From assembly GCA_029959295.1 (NCBI GenBank), contig JASCOH010000006.1:124001-188000 (forward strand): a stretch of DNA of 64,000 nucleotides, in the 5' to 3' direction. A program made the position numbers and the translations under genes. Under the pieces are notes generated by a model. The model worked only from the letters and a program-made list of their open reading frames with translations. It searched no databases and had not been told where the DNA came from. The number at the start of each line of letters is the position of its first letter. Positions within the stretch are counted from its first letter, which is position 1. Shown piece after piece: positions 43,055-51,134 of this stretch. The stretch is from Flavobacteriaceae bacterium PS02334 (GTDB taxonomy: Bacteria > Bacteroidota > Bacteroidia > Flavobacteriales > Flavobacteriaceae).

Positions 43055-43062
43055 CAAATATA
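43055..43062 (-). promoter_or_regulatory. Leftward promoter (-7 TATATTTG)
   Basis: Exact TAnnTTTG on the minus strand, 51 nt before the ATG at 43004. Confidence 0.65.
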
Positions 43063-43082
43063 CGATACAAAAAAGTATCGTA
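43061..43082. promoter_or_regulatory. Palindrome overlapping the leftward promoter
   Basis: TACGATAC-AAAAAA-GTATCGTA, a perfect 22-bp inverted repeat just upstream of, and overlapping by 2 bp, the leftward -7 box. Probable operator. Confidence 0.6.
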
Positions 43083-43108
43083 CAAATGTTTTGAAAGAAA
43101 TATTTATT

Positions 43109-43126
43109 ATAATCTATTAGGTTATA
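43109..43126. promoter_or_regulatory. Late-region site 1 (pseudo-palindrome)
   Basis: ATAATCTATTAGGTTATA; its reverse complement matches site 2 at 43681-43698 in 17 of 18 bases. It lies just upstream of the -7 box of the small terminase gene. Confidence 0.55.
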
Positions 43127-43132
43127 ATTTCA

Positions 43133-43140
43133 TACTTTTG
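43133..43140 (+). promoter_or_regulatory. Promoter of small terminase gene (-7 TACTTTTG)
   Basis: TAnnTTTG match, 26 nt before the ATG at 43167. Probably a late promoter, with site 1 in the -33 to -15 region. Confidence 0.6.
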
Positions 43141-43166
43141 TTTCAATATAATTCCTATCAAAAAAA

Positions 43167-43619
43167 ATGTCTCAGAAATCGACCAAGATCGTGACGCAAA
43201 AACGTGTTTTCGAAATCCATGATTGGATTCTGGAAGGCAAGCCGGATTATAAGATCCTGCGAGATTGCGTTGAACAATTTGGCATCGGTGAGCGCCAGGC
43301 TAAAAACCTTCTCGAAAAGGCATATAAGATTTGGTATGATGCTGTCAAGGTTGACAAGGAGCATAAGAGAATGTTGAAAATCGGGGAGCTAAAGAGTAGA
43401 ATGCAAAAGATGAAAGAAGAATATAAGAATACACCGATGGGAATGCGGGTTCTTCTTCAATATGATAAACACATTGACAAGCTTGAGGGAATCATTCCGG
43501 ATAAATCTCATGTCATAAAAGGGGATAATGAAAATCCAATTGTATTTACAAATCTGGATGATGCAGAAAAAAGAGAAGCCAGAATCGCTGAACTTTTGAA
43601 AAAAGCAATGGGAAAATAA
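43167..43619 (+). CDS. Terminase small subunit
   Basis: 150 residues. The N-terminal part contains an HTH-like unit (DYKILRDCVEQFGIGERQAK) and a basic coiled-coil region follows (KRMLKIGELKSRMQKMKEEY), typical of small terminases that bind the packaging site. A short acidic C-terminus follows. The gene has its own promoter and terminator and lies 1.4 kb before the large terminase, separated by an accessory lipoprotein gene. Confidence 0.65.
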   Translation: MSQKSTKIVTQKRVFEIHDWILEGKPDYKILRDCVEQFGIGERQAKNLLEKAYKIWYDAVKVDKEHKRMLKIGELKSRMQKMKEEYKNTPMGMRVLLQYDKHIDKLEGIIPDKSHVIKGDNENPIVFTNLDDAEKREARIAELLKKAMGK

Positions 43620-43640
43620 ATATTAGTTTATTGATTTTAA

Positions 43641-43671
43641 GAGGAGTATTTAAATATACTCCTCTTTTTTT
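43641..43671 (+). terminator. Terminator after small terminase
   Basis: GAGGAGTAT (43641-43649), TTAAAT, ATACTCCTC (43656-43664), then seven T. Confidence 0.85.
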
Positions 43672-43680
43672 GCTTAAAAA

Positions 43681-43698
43681 TATAACCTATTAGATTAT
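43681..43698. promoter_or_regulatory. Late-region site 2 (pseudo-palindrome)
   Basis: TATAACCTATTAGATTAT, an inverted near-copy of site 1. It lies upstream of the -7 box at 43716, 10 bp further out than site 1 is from its own box. Confidence 0.55.
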
Positions 43699-43715
43699 TG
43701 TGTAATCAAATAACT

Positions 43716-43723
43716 TATATTTG
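43716..43723 (+). promoter_or_regulatory. Promoter (-7 TATATTTG) before 43747
   Basis: Exact TAnnTTTG match 23 nt before the ATG at 43747. It drives the small gene and the lipoprotein gene. Confidence 0.65.
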
Positions 43724-43746
43724 TGATGTCTTAAAACCACCTCCAT

Positions 43747-43914
43747 ATGTTAGAAATAGTAAACGGCCGAATATTCTTTAACGGTATAGAAACAACAGAT
43801 CCTGAGCTTATTGGTTATGCAATGCTTGATTTTGCTGAATCAACTCAGGGCGATATGTATAGCATGCAGCTTAAAGAATCTGACGTGTTTGTGCAATACA
43901 TCAGTCAAAAATAA
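43747..43914 (+). CDS. Small protein upstream of lipoprotein
   Basis: 55 residues from ATG 43747, acidic, mixed alpha/beta (NGRIFFNGIETTDPELIGYA). Well placed behind a promoter. Not recognised. Confidence 0.5.
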   Translation: MLEIVNGRIFFNGIETTDPELIGYAMLDFAESTQGDMYSMQLKESDVFVQYISQK

Positions 43915-43965
43915 ACAGGGAAGCCGAAAACTGAATAGAGTAGGCAAATCAAAACCAAATTTACA

Positions 43966-44676
43966 ATGAAGAAATTTTTATTAATGGGTGCTTTCGCCTT
44001 AATGTTGACCGGTGTATCGTGTTCGAATGATGACACGCAAACTGAAAATACTAAAACAGAAACTAATGATGAGAATGTTGTAGCGCGTCCTTACTTAGGA
44101 CAAGCGCCAGTTTTAGATGAAAACGGCAATATGTTTGATCCTAATAATCCAGATTTGTACACCAGATACGTGAAGTGCGGTGGAGGTGGAACGCTGGTAG
44201 ATGGTTGGGCGGTTTATACCGATGGCGTAAACACTTACACAACAATTCACTCAACATCACCATTTATTCACAATACTGCTAGTACACATTGGCAAAGTTT
44301 TACTAATGGAATATGGCTTTTTTGGGAATCAAATTGGGGAGGCTCGTGTTCAGCTGGAAGACCGGCGACAATTCCATTATCAGAAGTCAAGATTGATTTA
44401 GCTGCAAGACCTTATTTGGGAAATCCTCCTTTAGCTGATGATAATGGAAATTCATTAGATCCTAATGATCCATTACTATATACAAAATATGTGAGATGTA
44501 ATTCTGGAGGTACTAGGCAAAACGGTTGGGCTGTGTATACGGATGGTGTTCGTACATATACCGCAAGTTGGAGTACGACAATGTGGGATGTTAACCCAGC
44601 AAATTCGCAATGGTGGACGTTTGACGGTGTTAATTCTTTATGGTGGGAATCATCTTGGGGAGGTAGTTGTAATTAA
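43966..44676 (+). CDS. Phage lipoprotein with duplicated domain
   Basis: 236 residues. Lipoprotein signal peptide with Cys19 (LTGVSC, then SNDD), an acidic Asn/Thr linker, then two copies of a domain of about 90 residues. Each begins RPYLG, has a DPN-P-LYT-YV-C block, then GWAVYTDGV and ends WES-WGGSC. The two copies are related but diverged, so the duplication is not recent. The paired cysteines suggest disulphides. A surface-exposed lipoprotein between the terminase genes is probably lysogenic cargo, for example altering the receptor or binding an external ligand. Family not recognised. Confidence 0.65.
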   Translation: MKKFLLMGAFALMLTGVSCSNDDTQTENTKTETNDENVVARPYLGQAPVLDENGNMFDPNNPDLYTRYVKCGGGGTLVDGWAVYTDGVNTYTTIHSTSPFIHNTASTHWQSFTNGIWLFWESNWGGSCSAGRPATIPLSEVKIDLAARPYLGNPPLADDNGNSLDPNDPLLYTKYVRCNSGGTRQNGWAVYTDGVRTYTASWSTTMWDVNPANSQWWTFDGVNSLWWESSWGGSCN

Positions 44677-44694
44677 TATCTATAAAATAAAAAT

Positions 44695-44722
44695 AACCTG
44701 CATAGAGATATGCGGGTTTTTT
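44695..44722 (+). terminator. Terminator after lipoprotein gene
   Basis: AACCTGCATA (44695-44704), GAGA, TATGCGGGTT (44709-44718), then T-run. One G-T wobble. Confidence 0.75.
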
Positions 44723-44728
44723 GGGTAA

Positions 44729-44926
44729 ATGACAATTTCAATGAATATAGCAAACGATTTTCAAATTGAGGATATAGTATTTCTGAAGCATGACATCGAG
44801 CATTTGCCTAGAATGGTAGTCGAAATCCGAATACAAAAGGATTGTATTATTTATGAAGTTCAATCTGGAACCGATATTTCAAGCCATCATTCATTTGAAA
44901 TGAGCAAAACAAAAATTGTTTGGTAA
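44729..44926 (+). CDS. Small protein before large terminase
   Basis: 65 residues, mainly beta (DIVFLKHDIEHLPRMVVEIR; KDCIIYEVQSG), which could be a small SH3-like fold. Overlaps the next start by 1 nt. Not recognised. Confidence 0.5.
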   Translation: MTISMNIANDFQIEDIVFLKHDIEHLPRMVVEIRIQKDCIIYEVQSGTDISSHHSFEMSKTKIVW

Positions 44927-45057
44927 TGAATGATCTTATAAAAGAGCTGCAAGAATCTCTTGATAAACGTGAAATATATCTGCTTTCTGGTCATAATGAT
45001 GAGGTTTTAAATGATCGAATTAAAGAATTAAGAAATCTAATAGAAAATGCTGACTAA
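44926..45057 (+). CDS. Small helical protein overlapping terminase
   Basis: 43 residues from ATG 44926, helical, charged (KELQESLDKREIYLLSG). Overlaps the terminase start by 11 nt. Not recognised. Confidence 0.45.
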   Translation: MNDLIKELQESLDKREIYLLSGHNDEVLNDRIKELRNLIENAD

Positions 45058-46522
45058 TGATGAGATAATTGAGTTGGAAGAGCTTTTAAATAAGCGCGAA
45101 ATTGACAATATGCGCATTGGACTTACTATTGACAATGGAGGAAGTTGGAATCCAAATTATAACTATCTCAATCAAGCAATCACTTCACAATTATATGATG
45201 AACATCAAAAACTATTAGGCGGTTTTCGTGGATGTCTTTTGGAAGGATCATCAAGATCTGGCAAAACTTGGGCCGGTGTCGATATTATCATCTGGCTTTG
45301 CCTTTTCGTTGAAACATCATGTACTATAAACATCTATCGTGAGACCTACAATGAATTTAAAACCACATTGTATGATGATTTCAAGCGCCGACTTGATGAT
45401 TATGGCTTGCCAAATCCTTTCCACAAAAACCAAGAAGTAAAAAGCTTCAAAATAGGCAAGAATACAATATACTTTTTGGGGGACGGTAAGCATGGGGGAG
45501 GTTGCGATTATGCTTTCTTCAATGAGATGATGCACATAAAGCAAAGCGTATTTGATCAGGTTGAAATGCGTTGTCGTAAATTCTGGTGGGGAGATTACAA
45601 TCCAAGTTTCACCGAGCATTGGGTTTTTGACAAAATTAGCCATAGGCCGGATGTCGGTTTCCTTAGAACGACCTTCCTTAATAATCTATCTCACATTTCT
45701 GTTGGAGAAAAGAATAAGATCCTATCTTATGAACCATGGAAGCCAGGATCTTACATTGTTTTGGACAGCGAAATATTCTGTTTGAATAAAAACACCGGCA
45801 AAGTTGAGCCAATCAGCAAAACGAATATTCCCCTGCCTCATCCGACTAACATATCGAATGGTACTGCTGATGAGTTCATGTGGAAAGTTTACGGATTAGG
45901 TCTTCGAGGCGCAATGAAAGGTGTTATTTTCAATTACGTTGAATGGATAGATGAATTCCCTGAAATGGCCTACATCTATACGAACGATTTTGGATTTACT
46001 ACGGATCCTAATGCCTTTAACAAATATGCTGAAGATACTTATAATATTTGGATAGAGCCTTTGGTTTATTCTCCGATTGAAACATCTGAGGAGCTGGCTG
46101 AGGTATATAAAACATTAGGTGTTAAGCCTAATTCAGATGAATTTAAGAAAGATGGAGATATTATTATTTGCGATAGTTCAGATAAATATACTGGCGAAAA
46201 TAAGGGAACTGTTGAGATGGTAAAATCTCTTAAAAAGTTAGGATATAATGCTAAAAAAGTAAGCAAGACAAAAAGTGTGATCTTCCATCTGAACTCTATG
46301 AAAAGTAAAAAAATACACATTGTAAAGAATCACCTTTATGCCGAAGTAAAAAAAGAAAAGGAAAATTACAAGATGAAAGAAGTTGGGGGCATGGCAATCA
46401 ATCAGCCAAATGATGCTTTCAACCACTTCTGGGATTCGGCAAGGTATGGTCATATGGAATATAATACTCCAACGAGAACTTTAAAAACTGATCAGGATAC
46501 AATAAACAGCATAAATTACTAG
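45047..46522 (+). CDS. terL: Terminase large subunit
   Basis: 491 residues. N-terminal ATPase with Walker A GSSRSGKT (67-74) and a Walker B-like strand (YAFFNEMMH near 157). The C-terminal nuclease domain has an Asp in YTNDFGFTTDPNAF (near 312) and IIICDSSDKY (near 375). It pumps DNA into proheads and cuts concatemers. The length fits the PBSX/XtmB-type large terminases. Confidence 0.9.
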   Translation: MLTNDEIIELEELLNKREIDNMRIGLTIDNGGSWNPNYNYLNQAITSQLYDEHQKLLGGFRGCLLEGSSRSGKTWAGVDIIIWLCLFVETSCTINIYRETYNEFKTTLYDDFKRRLDDYGLPNPFHKNQEVKSFKIGKNTIYFLGDGKHGGGCDYAFFNEMMHIKQSVFDQVEMRCRKFWWGDYNPSFTEHWVFDKISHRPDVGFLRTTFLNNLSHISVGEKNKILSYEPWKPGSYIVLDSEIFCLNKNTGKVEPISKTNIPLPHPTNISNGTADEFMWKVYGLGLRGAMKGVIFNYVEWIDEFPEMAYIYTNDFGFTTDPNAFNKYAEDTYNIWIEPLVYSPIETSEELAEVYKTLGVKPNSDEFKKDGDIIICDSSDKYTGENKGTVEMVKSLKKLGYNAKKVSKTKSVIFHLNSMKSKKIHIVKNHLYAEVKKEKENYKMKEVGGMAINQPNDAFNHFWDSARYGHMEYNTPTRTLKTDQDTINSINY

Positions 46523-46524
46523 CT

Positions 46525-47958
46525 ATGGAAAATTTAGGACAAGAATTACAAAGGGATGCTCAGAAGACAATAGATCTTTTGAAAGAAAACGCAAAAAAGC
46601 CAGCGGACATTGAGAAAATTATCAAGGAATATTCTAAAATAGACAGAACCATCCGCATGTCACAGATTGGAAATATCCAAAAAAATAAGACTGTAGGAAA
46701 AGGCGATAAAAAAAAGATAGTTGAAGGTGTTAGGATTCCCGTTCAATTTCAAAAAAAGATAGTAGAGACTTCGGTTGCATTTGAAGTTGGAGAACCGTCA
46801 ACTTTAATTCCTAATGTAAAAAACAATCTTTCTGAATTGATTTCTAAGCTATGGAAAACAAACAGATTGGATAGCAAAATACAAAAGCTAAAGACCCTGC
46901 AGAAAAGCCAGACGCAGGGCGCAATCCAATTCTATATGAAGGAAATTGAAGCGGGATCTTTAACTCAAAGGGTTTTGGCTTTCTTCGGAATAAAGGACCA
47001 GAAGCTGGAAATCAAGAGCAACATCCTAGACAATTCTAAAGGCACGATGGCGCCTTACTTTGATGCTTTTGGAGATATGACGGCATTTGTTTGGTCTTTT
47101 ACCCTAAAAAATTCTGATGCCAGAGAAATCAAGCATTCATGGGTTTATGATGAGGTTAATGTCTACAAGTGTTCAGATGCTTCGGGTTCATTTGTATTGG
47201 ATGCTACAGAAAAACATGGGTTTTCTAAAATACCGATCGTCTACATGTCTCAAGATAATCCAGAATCATTCGATGTTCAGGCCATGATTGACAGGTATGA
47301 GGTAGCAATGTCAAAGCTTGGTGCCTCAAATGACTATTCTGGCCATCCCCTGCTGATTATAGAAGGAAAGGTTGAGAATGCACCAGATAAAGATGAAGAC
47401 GGAAAGGCTTTTATTATTCCTGTAACCATCGATGACAATGACAAGCCGGTGAAGGGCGATGTACGTTTCCTTACAAATGATAATGCTCCTGAAAGCGTTG
47501 CTCTGGAACTCGAAAAACTGGAAGACCTCATCTGGGCAATATCATCAACGCCTAATCTGTCATTGAATAATTTGAAAGACCTCGGAGCTCTTTCCGGCAT
47601 TGCTATCAAGCTGCTGTTCTTGGAACCTATCTTGAAGGCAAAGCTGAACGAAGGTGATAATCGTACGATGTATGAGAGGATCATCAATGTGCTTATTTCT
47701 GGAATTGTTACGACTACAAACGTAAAGCTGGGCAAGGAATCTGAAAGCTTGTTCTATGAGATTCAATTCAATTCCATTCTTCCGGATGATTTGAAAGAAA
47801 CTGTTGAAACTTTGGCATCAGGTGTTGAGGCAGGAATTATTTCTAAGGAAACAGCGGTTGGGATTCTGGATATGACGGAGGATGGAGAGGTTGAGATGGA
47901 AATGATTAAGAAGGGATTGGAGGCTAAGGCTGTTAAGGACCCGGAAGTTGTTGATTAA
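46525..47958 (+). CDS. Portal protein (SPP1 gp6-like)
   Basis: 477 residues. The layout and phrases such as VAFEVGEPSTLIPN and LSLNNLKDLGALSGIAIKLL are those of SPP1-like portal proteins, which form the dodecameric DNA gate. The gene is 2 nt after the terminase and is followed by a terminator at 47961 and the leftward cassette. Confidence 0.85.
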   Translation: MENLGQELQRDAQKTIDLLKENAKKPADIEKIIKEYSKIDRTIRMSQIGNIQKNKTVGKGDKKKIVEGVRIPVQFQKKIVETSVAFEVGEPSTLIPNVKNNLSELISKLWKTNRLDSKIQKLKTLQKSQTQGAIQFYMKEIEAGSLTQRVLAFFGIKDQKLEIKSNILDNSKGTMAPYFDAFGDMTAFVWSFTLKNSDAREIKHSWVYDEVNVYKCSDASGSFVLDATEKHGFSKIPIVYMSQDNPESFDVQAMIDRYEVAMSKLGASNDYSGHPLLIIEGKVENAPDKDEDGKAFIIPVTIDDNDKPVKGDVRFLTNDNAPESVALELEKLEDLIWAISSTPNLSLNNLKDLGALSGIAIKLLFLEPILKAKLNEGDNRTMYERIINVLISGIVTTTNVKLGKESESLFYEIQFNSILPDDLKETVETLASGVEAGIISKETAVGILDMTEDGEVEMEMIKKGLEAKAVKDPEVVD

Positions 47959-47960
47959 AG

Positions 47961-47985
47961 AAAGCCACTCGACTGAGTGGCTTTT
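47961..47985 (+). terminator. Terminator after portal gene
   Basis: AAAGCCACTC (47961-47970), GACT, GAGTGGCTTTT (47975-47985). Probably bidirectional, since the leftward gene ends at 47990. Same core as the terminators at 6841 and 8087. Confidence 0.75.
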
Positions 47986-47989
47986 AAGT

Positions 47990-48136
47990 TTATTTGTCTT
48001 CACTCTTTCTTGGAGGAGGCGGAGTGTATTTGTAATCGGGAATTTTACTTTTATTTAATTCGCCTCTTTGTGTAGAACCGTTCTGAGAGCTAGAGCCAGA
48101 ACCAGAACCCCCGTTGTTTTTTTCTTTGTCAGACAT
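47990..48136 (-). CDS. Gly/Ser/Pro-rich small protein, partner of 2TM protein
   Basis: 48 residues from ATG 48136. The N-terminal half is low-complexity (NNGGSGSGSSSQNGSTQ), the C-terminal part is KIPDYKYTPPPPRKSEDK, a proline-rich motif. It follows the 2TM protein gene by 9 nt on the minus strand, so the two form one operon inside the head gene cluster. A proline-rich tail with one Tyr pair suggests a binding peptide. Function unknown; its association with the 2TM protein is the interesting part. Confidence 0.6.
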   Translation of the reverse strand: MSDKEKNNGGSGSGSSSQNGSTQRGELNKSKIPDYKYTPPPPRKSEDK

Positions 48137-48145
48137 AATTTGAAT

Positions 48146-48643
48146 TTAAGATTGATTAATATTATAATTACTTTTTAAAAAAATGTTCATTTTAGCTTCA
48201 GCTTTCTTTTCAATTTCAGACGAAACTTTGAATATTGTGTCATCTGCAAATTTCAATATTTCAATACTTTCTTTCTTGTATTCATAATATAGTTCAGATG
48301 CTTCGTCCTCGGTAATTTTTGAAGCTTGTATTTTATCCCATAATTTTTCATATTCTAAATTGAGACTTGCTAATCGTAGGCTTTTTAGGCTCAACTCTTT
48401 AACATATTTGTAATAAGGAAAATATGGTTTAATTACCGTCATTATCTGAGAGACAGCTATAATTATAGCCCATAGCATCTCTAAATCTTTCCATATTGCC
48501 CACGCTGCAATACTTGTGGAAGATGCGATGGCTAGATAGATATTAATATTACGTTCGAATCTTTGAAATTGCTCTGTTTGTAGATCGATCACAAAGCTTT
48601 TAAATTGCATATTAACTAGACAGCCCCATATTTTTTCATTCAT
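48146..48643 (-). CDS. Two-TM protein with C-terminal helices, SLATT-like
   Basis: 165 residues. Two transmembrane helices (about 33-51 and 54-77) with a short turn, then about 85 residues of charged helices (LEYEKLWDKIQASKITEDEA). This is the layout of SLATT-type 2TM proteins found as membrane effectors in bacterial conflict systems. Family membership is not proven, as only topology and a Trp/Pro pattern are visible. It is transcribed against the late genes, with a possible -7 box TATATTCG upstream at about 48669-48676. Confidence 0.6.
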   Translation of the reverse strand: MNEKIWGCLVNMQFKSFVIDLQTEQFQRFERNINIYLAIASSTSIAAWAIWKDLEMLWAIIIAVSQIMTVIKPYFPYYKYVKELSLKSLRLASLNLEYEKLWDKIQASKITEDEASELYYEYKKESIEILKFADDTIFKVSSEIEKKAEAKMNIFLKSNYNINQS

Positions 48644-48701
48644 TTCCCTTAATTTAGGTAAAAATAGCGAATATATTTACTAAAATTTTGAAAATATATT
48701 T

Positions 48702-48720
48702 ATTTAGAATGATTCTAAAT
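48702..48720. promoter_or_regulatory. 19-bp palindrome upstream of capsid operon
   Basis: ATTTAGAAT-G-ATTCTAAAT, perfect, between the leftward cassette and the late promoter at 48737, 16 bp upstream of its -7 box. Probable regulator site. Confidence 0.55.
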
Positions 48721-48736
48721 AGTAACGAAATTTTAT

Positions 48737-48744
48737 TACATTTG
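48737..48744 (+). promoter_or_regulatory. Late promoter of head genes (-7 TACATTTG)
   Basis: Exact TAnnTTTG match 35 nt before the scaffold start at 48780. Confidence 0.65.
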
Positions 48745-48779
48745 TGATTATTAAATCAATAACATAAATGTAAACGATT

Positions 48780-49433
48780 ATGGCTGTAAAACCAGAAAAG
48801 ATCAAGGAACGACTTAAGGCACTTTTCCCTAAGGCGAACTTATCACAAAAGAGGATAGACGAGATTTCGGCTAAACTCGCAACCAAACCGGCAGATGATG
48901 CGGATGATGCTGCAGTTGATGCTTTTATCAATGATGCAAATGAGCTTATGGGATTTGAGGCTATGGCAAAAGAGGATGATCGTGTTCGAACTCTTGAAGC
49001 TAATCAGAAACCAAAGCAAGAAGCTGCTAAAACTGATGACAAGGTTGAAATTGAGGCAACAAAAACCGATGATAAAGAAACTCCAGCTTGGGCTAAGACT
49101 ATCATCGAAACAAACCAAAAGCTTTCCAAGGAAATTGAGGACATGAAACAAGGTAAAATTACCGATGCCAAAAGACAGACTGCACAGCAGGCTATCGAAG
49201 CTTCGGAAGTTTTCAAGGGACTCAAGCCTGAGGTACAGGCTAAATGGGCAGGAAGAATCGACATCAACAGCGAGACTTCTTTCGAAGATCAGGTGAAGGA
49301 TTTTGAAACCGAGTTTACAGACATAAAACAAACATTGGCCAATTCTACAAGTTACTCAGGCTCTTCGCCAAATGGGGGGACAGACGGAAAGCCATCTGAT
49401 AAAGAATTAGATTCTGTTATTGAAGGTCTTTAA
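48780..49433 (+). CDS. Scaffold / capsid assembly protein
   Basis: 217 residues, very charged, coiled-coil with Lys/Glu/Asp-rich centre (about 55-130) and a Ser/Gly-rich C-terminus. Located between portal and decoration/capsid genes, the classic place of scaffolding proteins. It begins a new transcription unit after the promoter at 48737. No protease domain is seen. Confidence 0.65.
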   Translation: MAVKPEKIKERLKALFPKANLSQKRIDEISAKLATKPADDADDAAVDAFINDANELMGFEAMAKEDDRVRTLEANQKPKQEAAKTDDKVEIEATKTDDKETPAWAKTIIETNQKLSKEIEDMKQGKITDAKRQTAQQAIEASEVFKGLKPEVQAKWAGRIDINSETSFEDQVKDFETEFTDIKQTLANSTSYSGSSPNGGTDGKPSDKELDSVIEGL

Positions 49434-49461
49434 ATATTACTAACAAAAAAAAGAAATTATT

Positions 49462-49851
49462 ATGGCTCAAGCTAGCTTAAACAGCTCTCCGGTCCAAATA
49501 GACACATCTAACGACAGCATTGTCATTAGAAAGATTCTTTTGGATATCCCTGGAGGTAAAACTTTGGATGTATCAGGCTATACTCCAACGGACGGTGTTT
49601 TAAGAGCAGGGCATATCCTTATCGAGCAGACATCTAACAAAGAGGTAAAACCTCTCGATGTATCTGCTGGGGCATATGTGGCTCTTCCAACTGGACACAC
49701 CTACAAAGGTGTTTTGATCGCAACAATCTTAAAAGCAAAACCTCAAGCAGCAGTGATGCTGGGAGGAGATGTGAATGAGGTTGCTTCACCTTATCCTGTG
49801 CCATCCGGCGCAAAAACTGCATTAACTCACATTTTATTTACTCAAGACTAA
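49462..49851 (+). CDS. Head decoration protein candidate (gpD-like)
   Basis: 129 residues, beta-rich with turns rich in Gly, Thr and Pro (GYTPTDGVLRAGHILIEQ; SAGAYVALPTGHTYKG). Size, fold pattern and place directly before the major capsid gene match lambda gpD-type decoration proteins that stabilise the expanded head. Confidence 0.65.
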   Translation: MAQASLNSSPVQIDTSNDSIVIRKILLDIPGGKTLDVSGYTPTDGVLRAGHILIEQTSNKEVKPLDVSAGAYVALPTGHTYKGVLIATILKAKPQAAVMLGGDVNEVASPYPVPSGAKTALTHILFTQD

Positions 49852-49852
49852 T

Positions 49853-51133
49853 ATGGAAAAGTCATTATTTGCACAGTGGGTTGATAAATGGTTTGGCCCA
49901 TTATCCCGCAAAGTGGTAGAAACTATCAATGGAACAAAGAACCCCTTAACTTATCTGCATCTTGTGATGCTAAGACCTGAGTTTTCAACAACTCTAAAAT
50001 GGGGCTCTTTATCTTCAAATAATACGATGGTATCAGCGGATGTAGTAGCAATGGATTCTTCTCTTCCTTTAAAAAGAAGAGATTCATTGAAGAAATATGA
50101 AGGCGATATTCCTAAACTGGGAATGAAGCTTTATCTGAACGAAAAAACAATGTCAGATATCGGTATTCTTCAGAGAACAACAGGACAGGATAACGAAATT
50201 GTAAGAAAGCTTTTTGCTGATACAAAAAAAGTAACTGTCGGTATTTATGAGATGCTTGAATTTATGTTTCTGCAGGCTCTTTCTTCTGGAGTGACATCTA
50301 TTACAGACGAATCTAATCCAGGTCAGGAAATCAGAATTGATTTCGGGCATCCTGCTTCCAATAAATTTGGAGCGGTTAAGAAATGGAGCGATCCAGATTC
50401 TAAGCCGATCGATGATATTGAAAGAATTACAGCATTTGCCAGAACAAAAGGTGATACTATCCCATATATCTATATGGATAGAACGACTTTCAACAGCTTC
50501 AAGAAAAATGCTCAGGTACGAGAAATGTTTGCTTTCAGTTTAGGTTTTACAGGTACTAACGTGCCAATTCCTTCATTGCAGCAGGTTAATGATTTCCTTA
50601 CTTCTAACTATGGCATCACGATTACAATCATCGAAAGATCTGTAACATTCGAGAAAAACGGTGAAAGAACTGTGAAAACGCCATGGGCAGAGAATGCTGT
50701 TGTTTTCTTGACTACTCAGCAAATCGGTACGCTTACATATGGCAGGCTGGCTGAGGAAGATCACCCTGCAAAACAGGTTGACTACCAAAAAGTAGCTAAC
50801 TATATCCTTTTGTCTAAATACCACAAGAATGATCCTATCAGGGAGTTTACTTCTTCTCAGGCTCTTGTTCTTCCGGTTATCGACAATATGGACAGCATCT
50901 ATATCATGGATGCTGAGGAAGCTGTTGCTGATGTACAAACTGAAGGTGATGCTAATTTCTCTTACAAAACTGTGAGCTACACAAAAGCCTCTGTTTTAGC
51001 AGGAATCAAAGCCGCAAAACCTACAACTAAGCTTTTGATCACATCGACAGATGCTAAAATGCTTGAGACTATCAACGAATTCTCAGAAGAGCAGATTGCT
51101 TTGTTTGAGGCTAAACTTGTAGCATCAGCATAA
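49853..51133 (+). CDS. Major capsid protein
   Basis: 426 residues. The pattern of HK97-fold capsid proteins of the lambda gpE-like group is visible: helical N-terminus, a region with PLKRRDSLKKYEGDIPKLGM (near 68), IYEMLEFMFLQALSSG (near 128) and a beta-rich A domain (RSVTFEKNGERTVKTPW, near 262). It is the largest of the head genes and follows the decoration protein by 1 nt. Confidence 0.85.
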   Translation: MEKSLFAQWVDKWFGPLSRKVVETINGTKNPLTYLHLVMLRPEFSTTLKWGSLSSNNTMVSADVVAMDSSLPLKRRDSLKKYEGDIPKLGMKLYLNEKTMSDIGILQRTTGQDNEIVRKLFADTKKVTVGIYEMLEFMFLQALSSGVTSITDESNPGQEIRIDFGHPASNKFGAVKKWSDPDSKPIDDIERITAFARTKGDTIPYIYMDRTTFNSFKKNAQVREMFAFSLGFTGTNVPIPSLQQVNDFLTSNYGITITIIERSVTFEKNGERTVKTPWAENAVVFLTTQQIGTLTYGRLAEEDHPAKQVDYQKVANYILLSKYHKNDPIREFTSSQALVLPVIDNMDSIYIMDAEEAVADVQTEGDANFSYKTVSYTKASVLAGIKAAKPTTKLLITSTDAKMLETINEFSEEQIALFEAKLVASA

Positions 51134-51134
51134 T

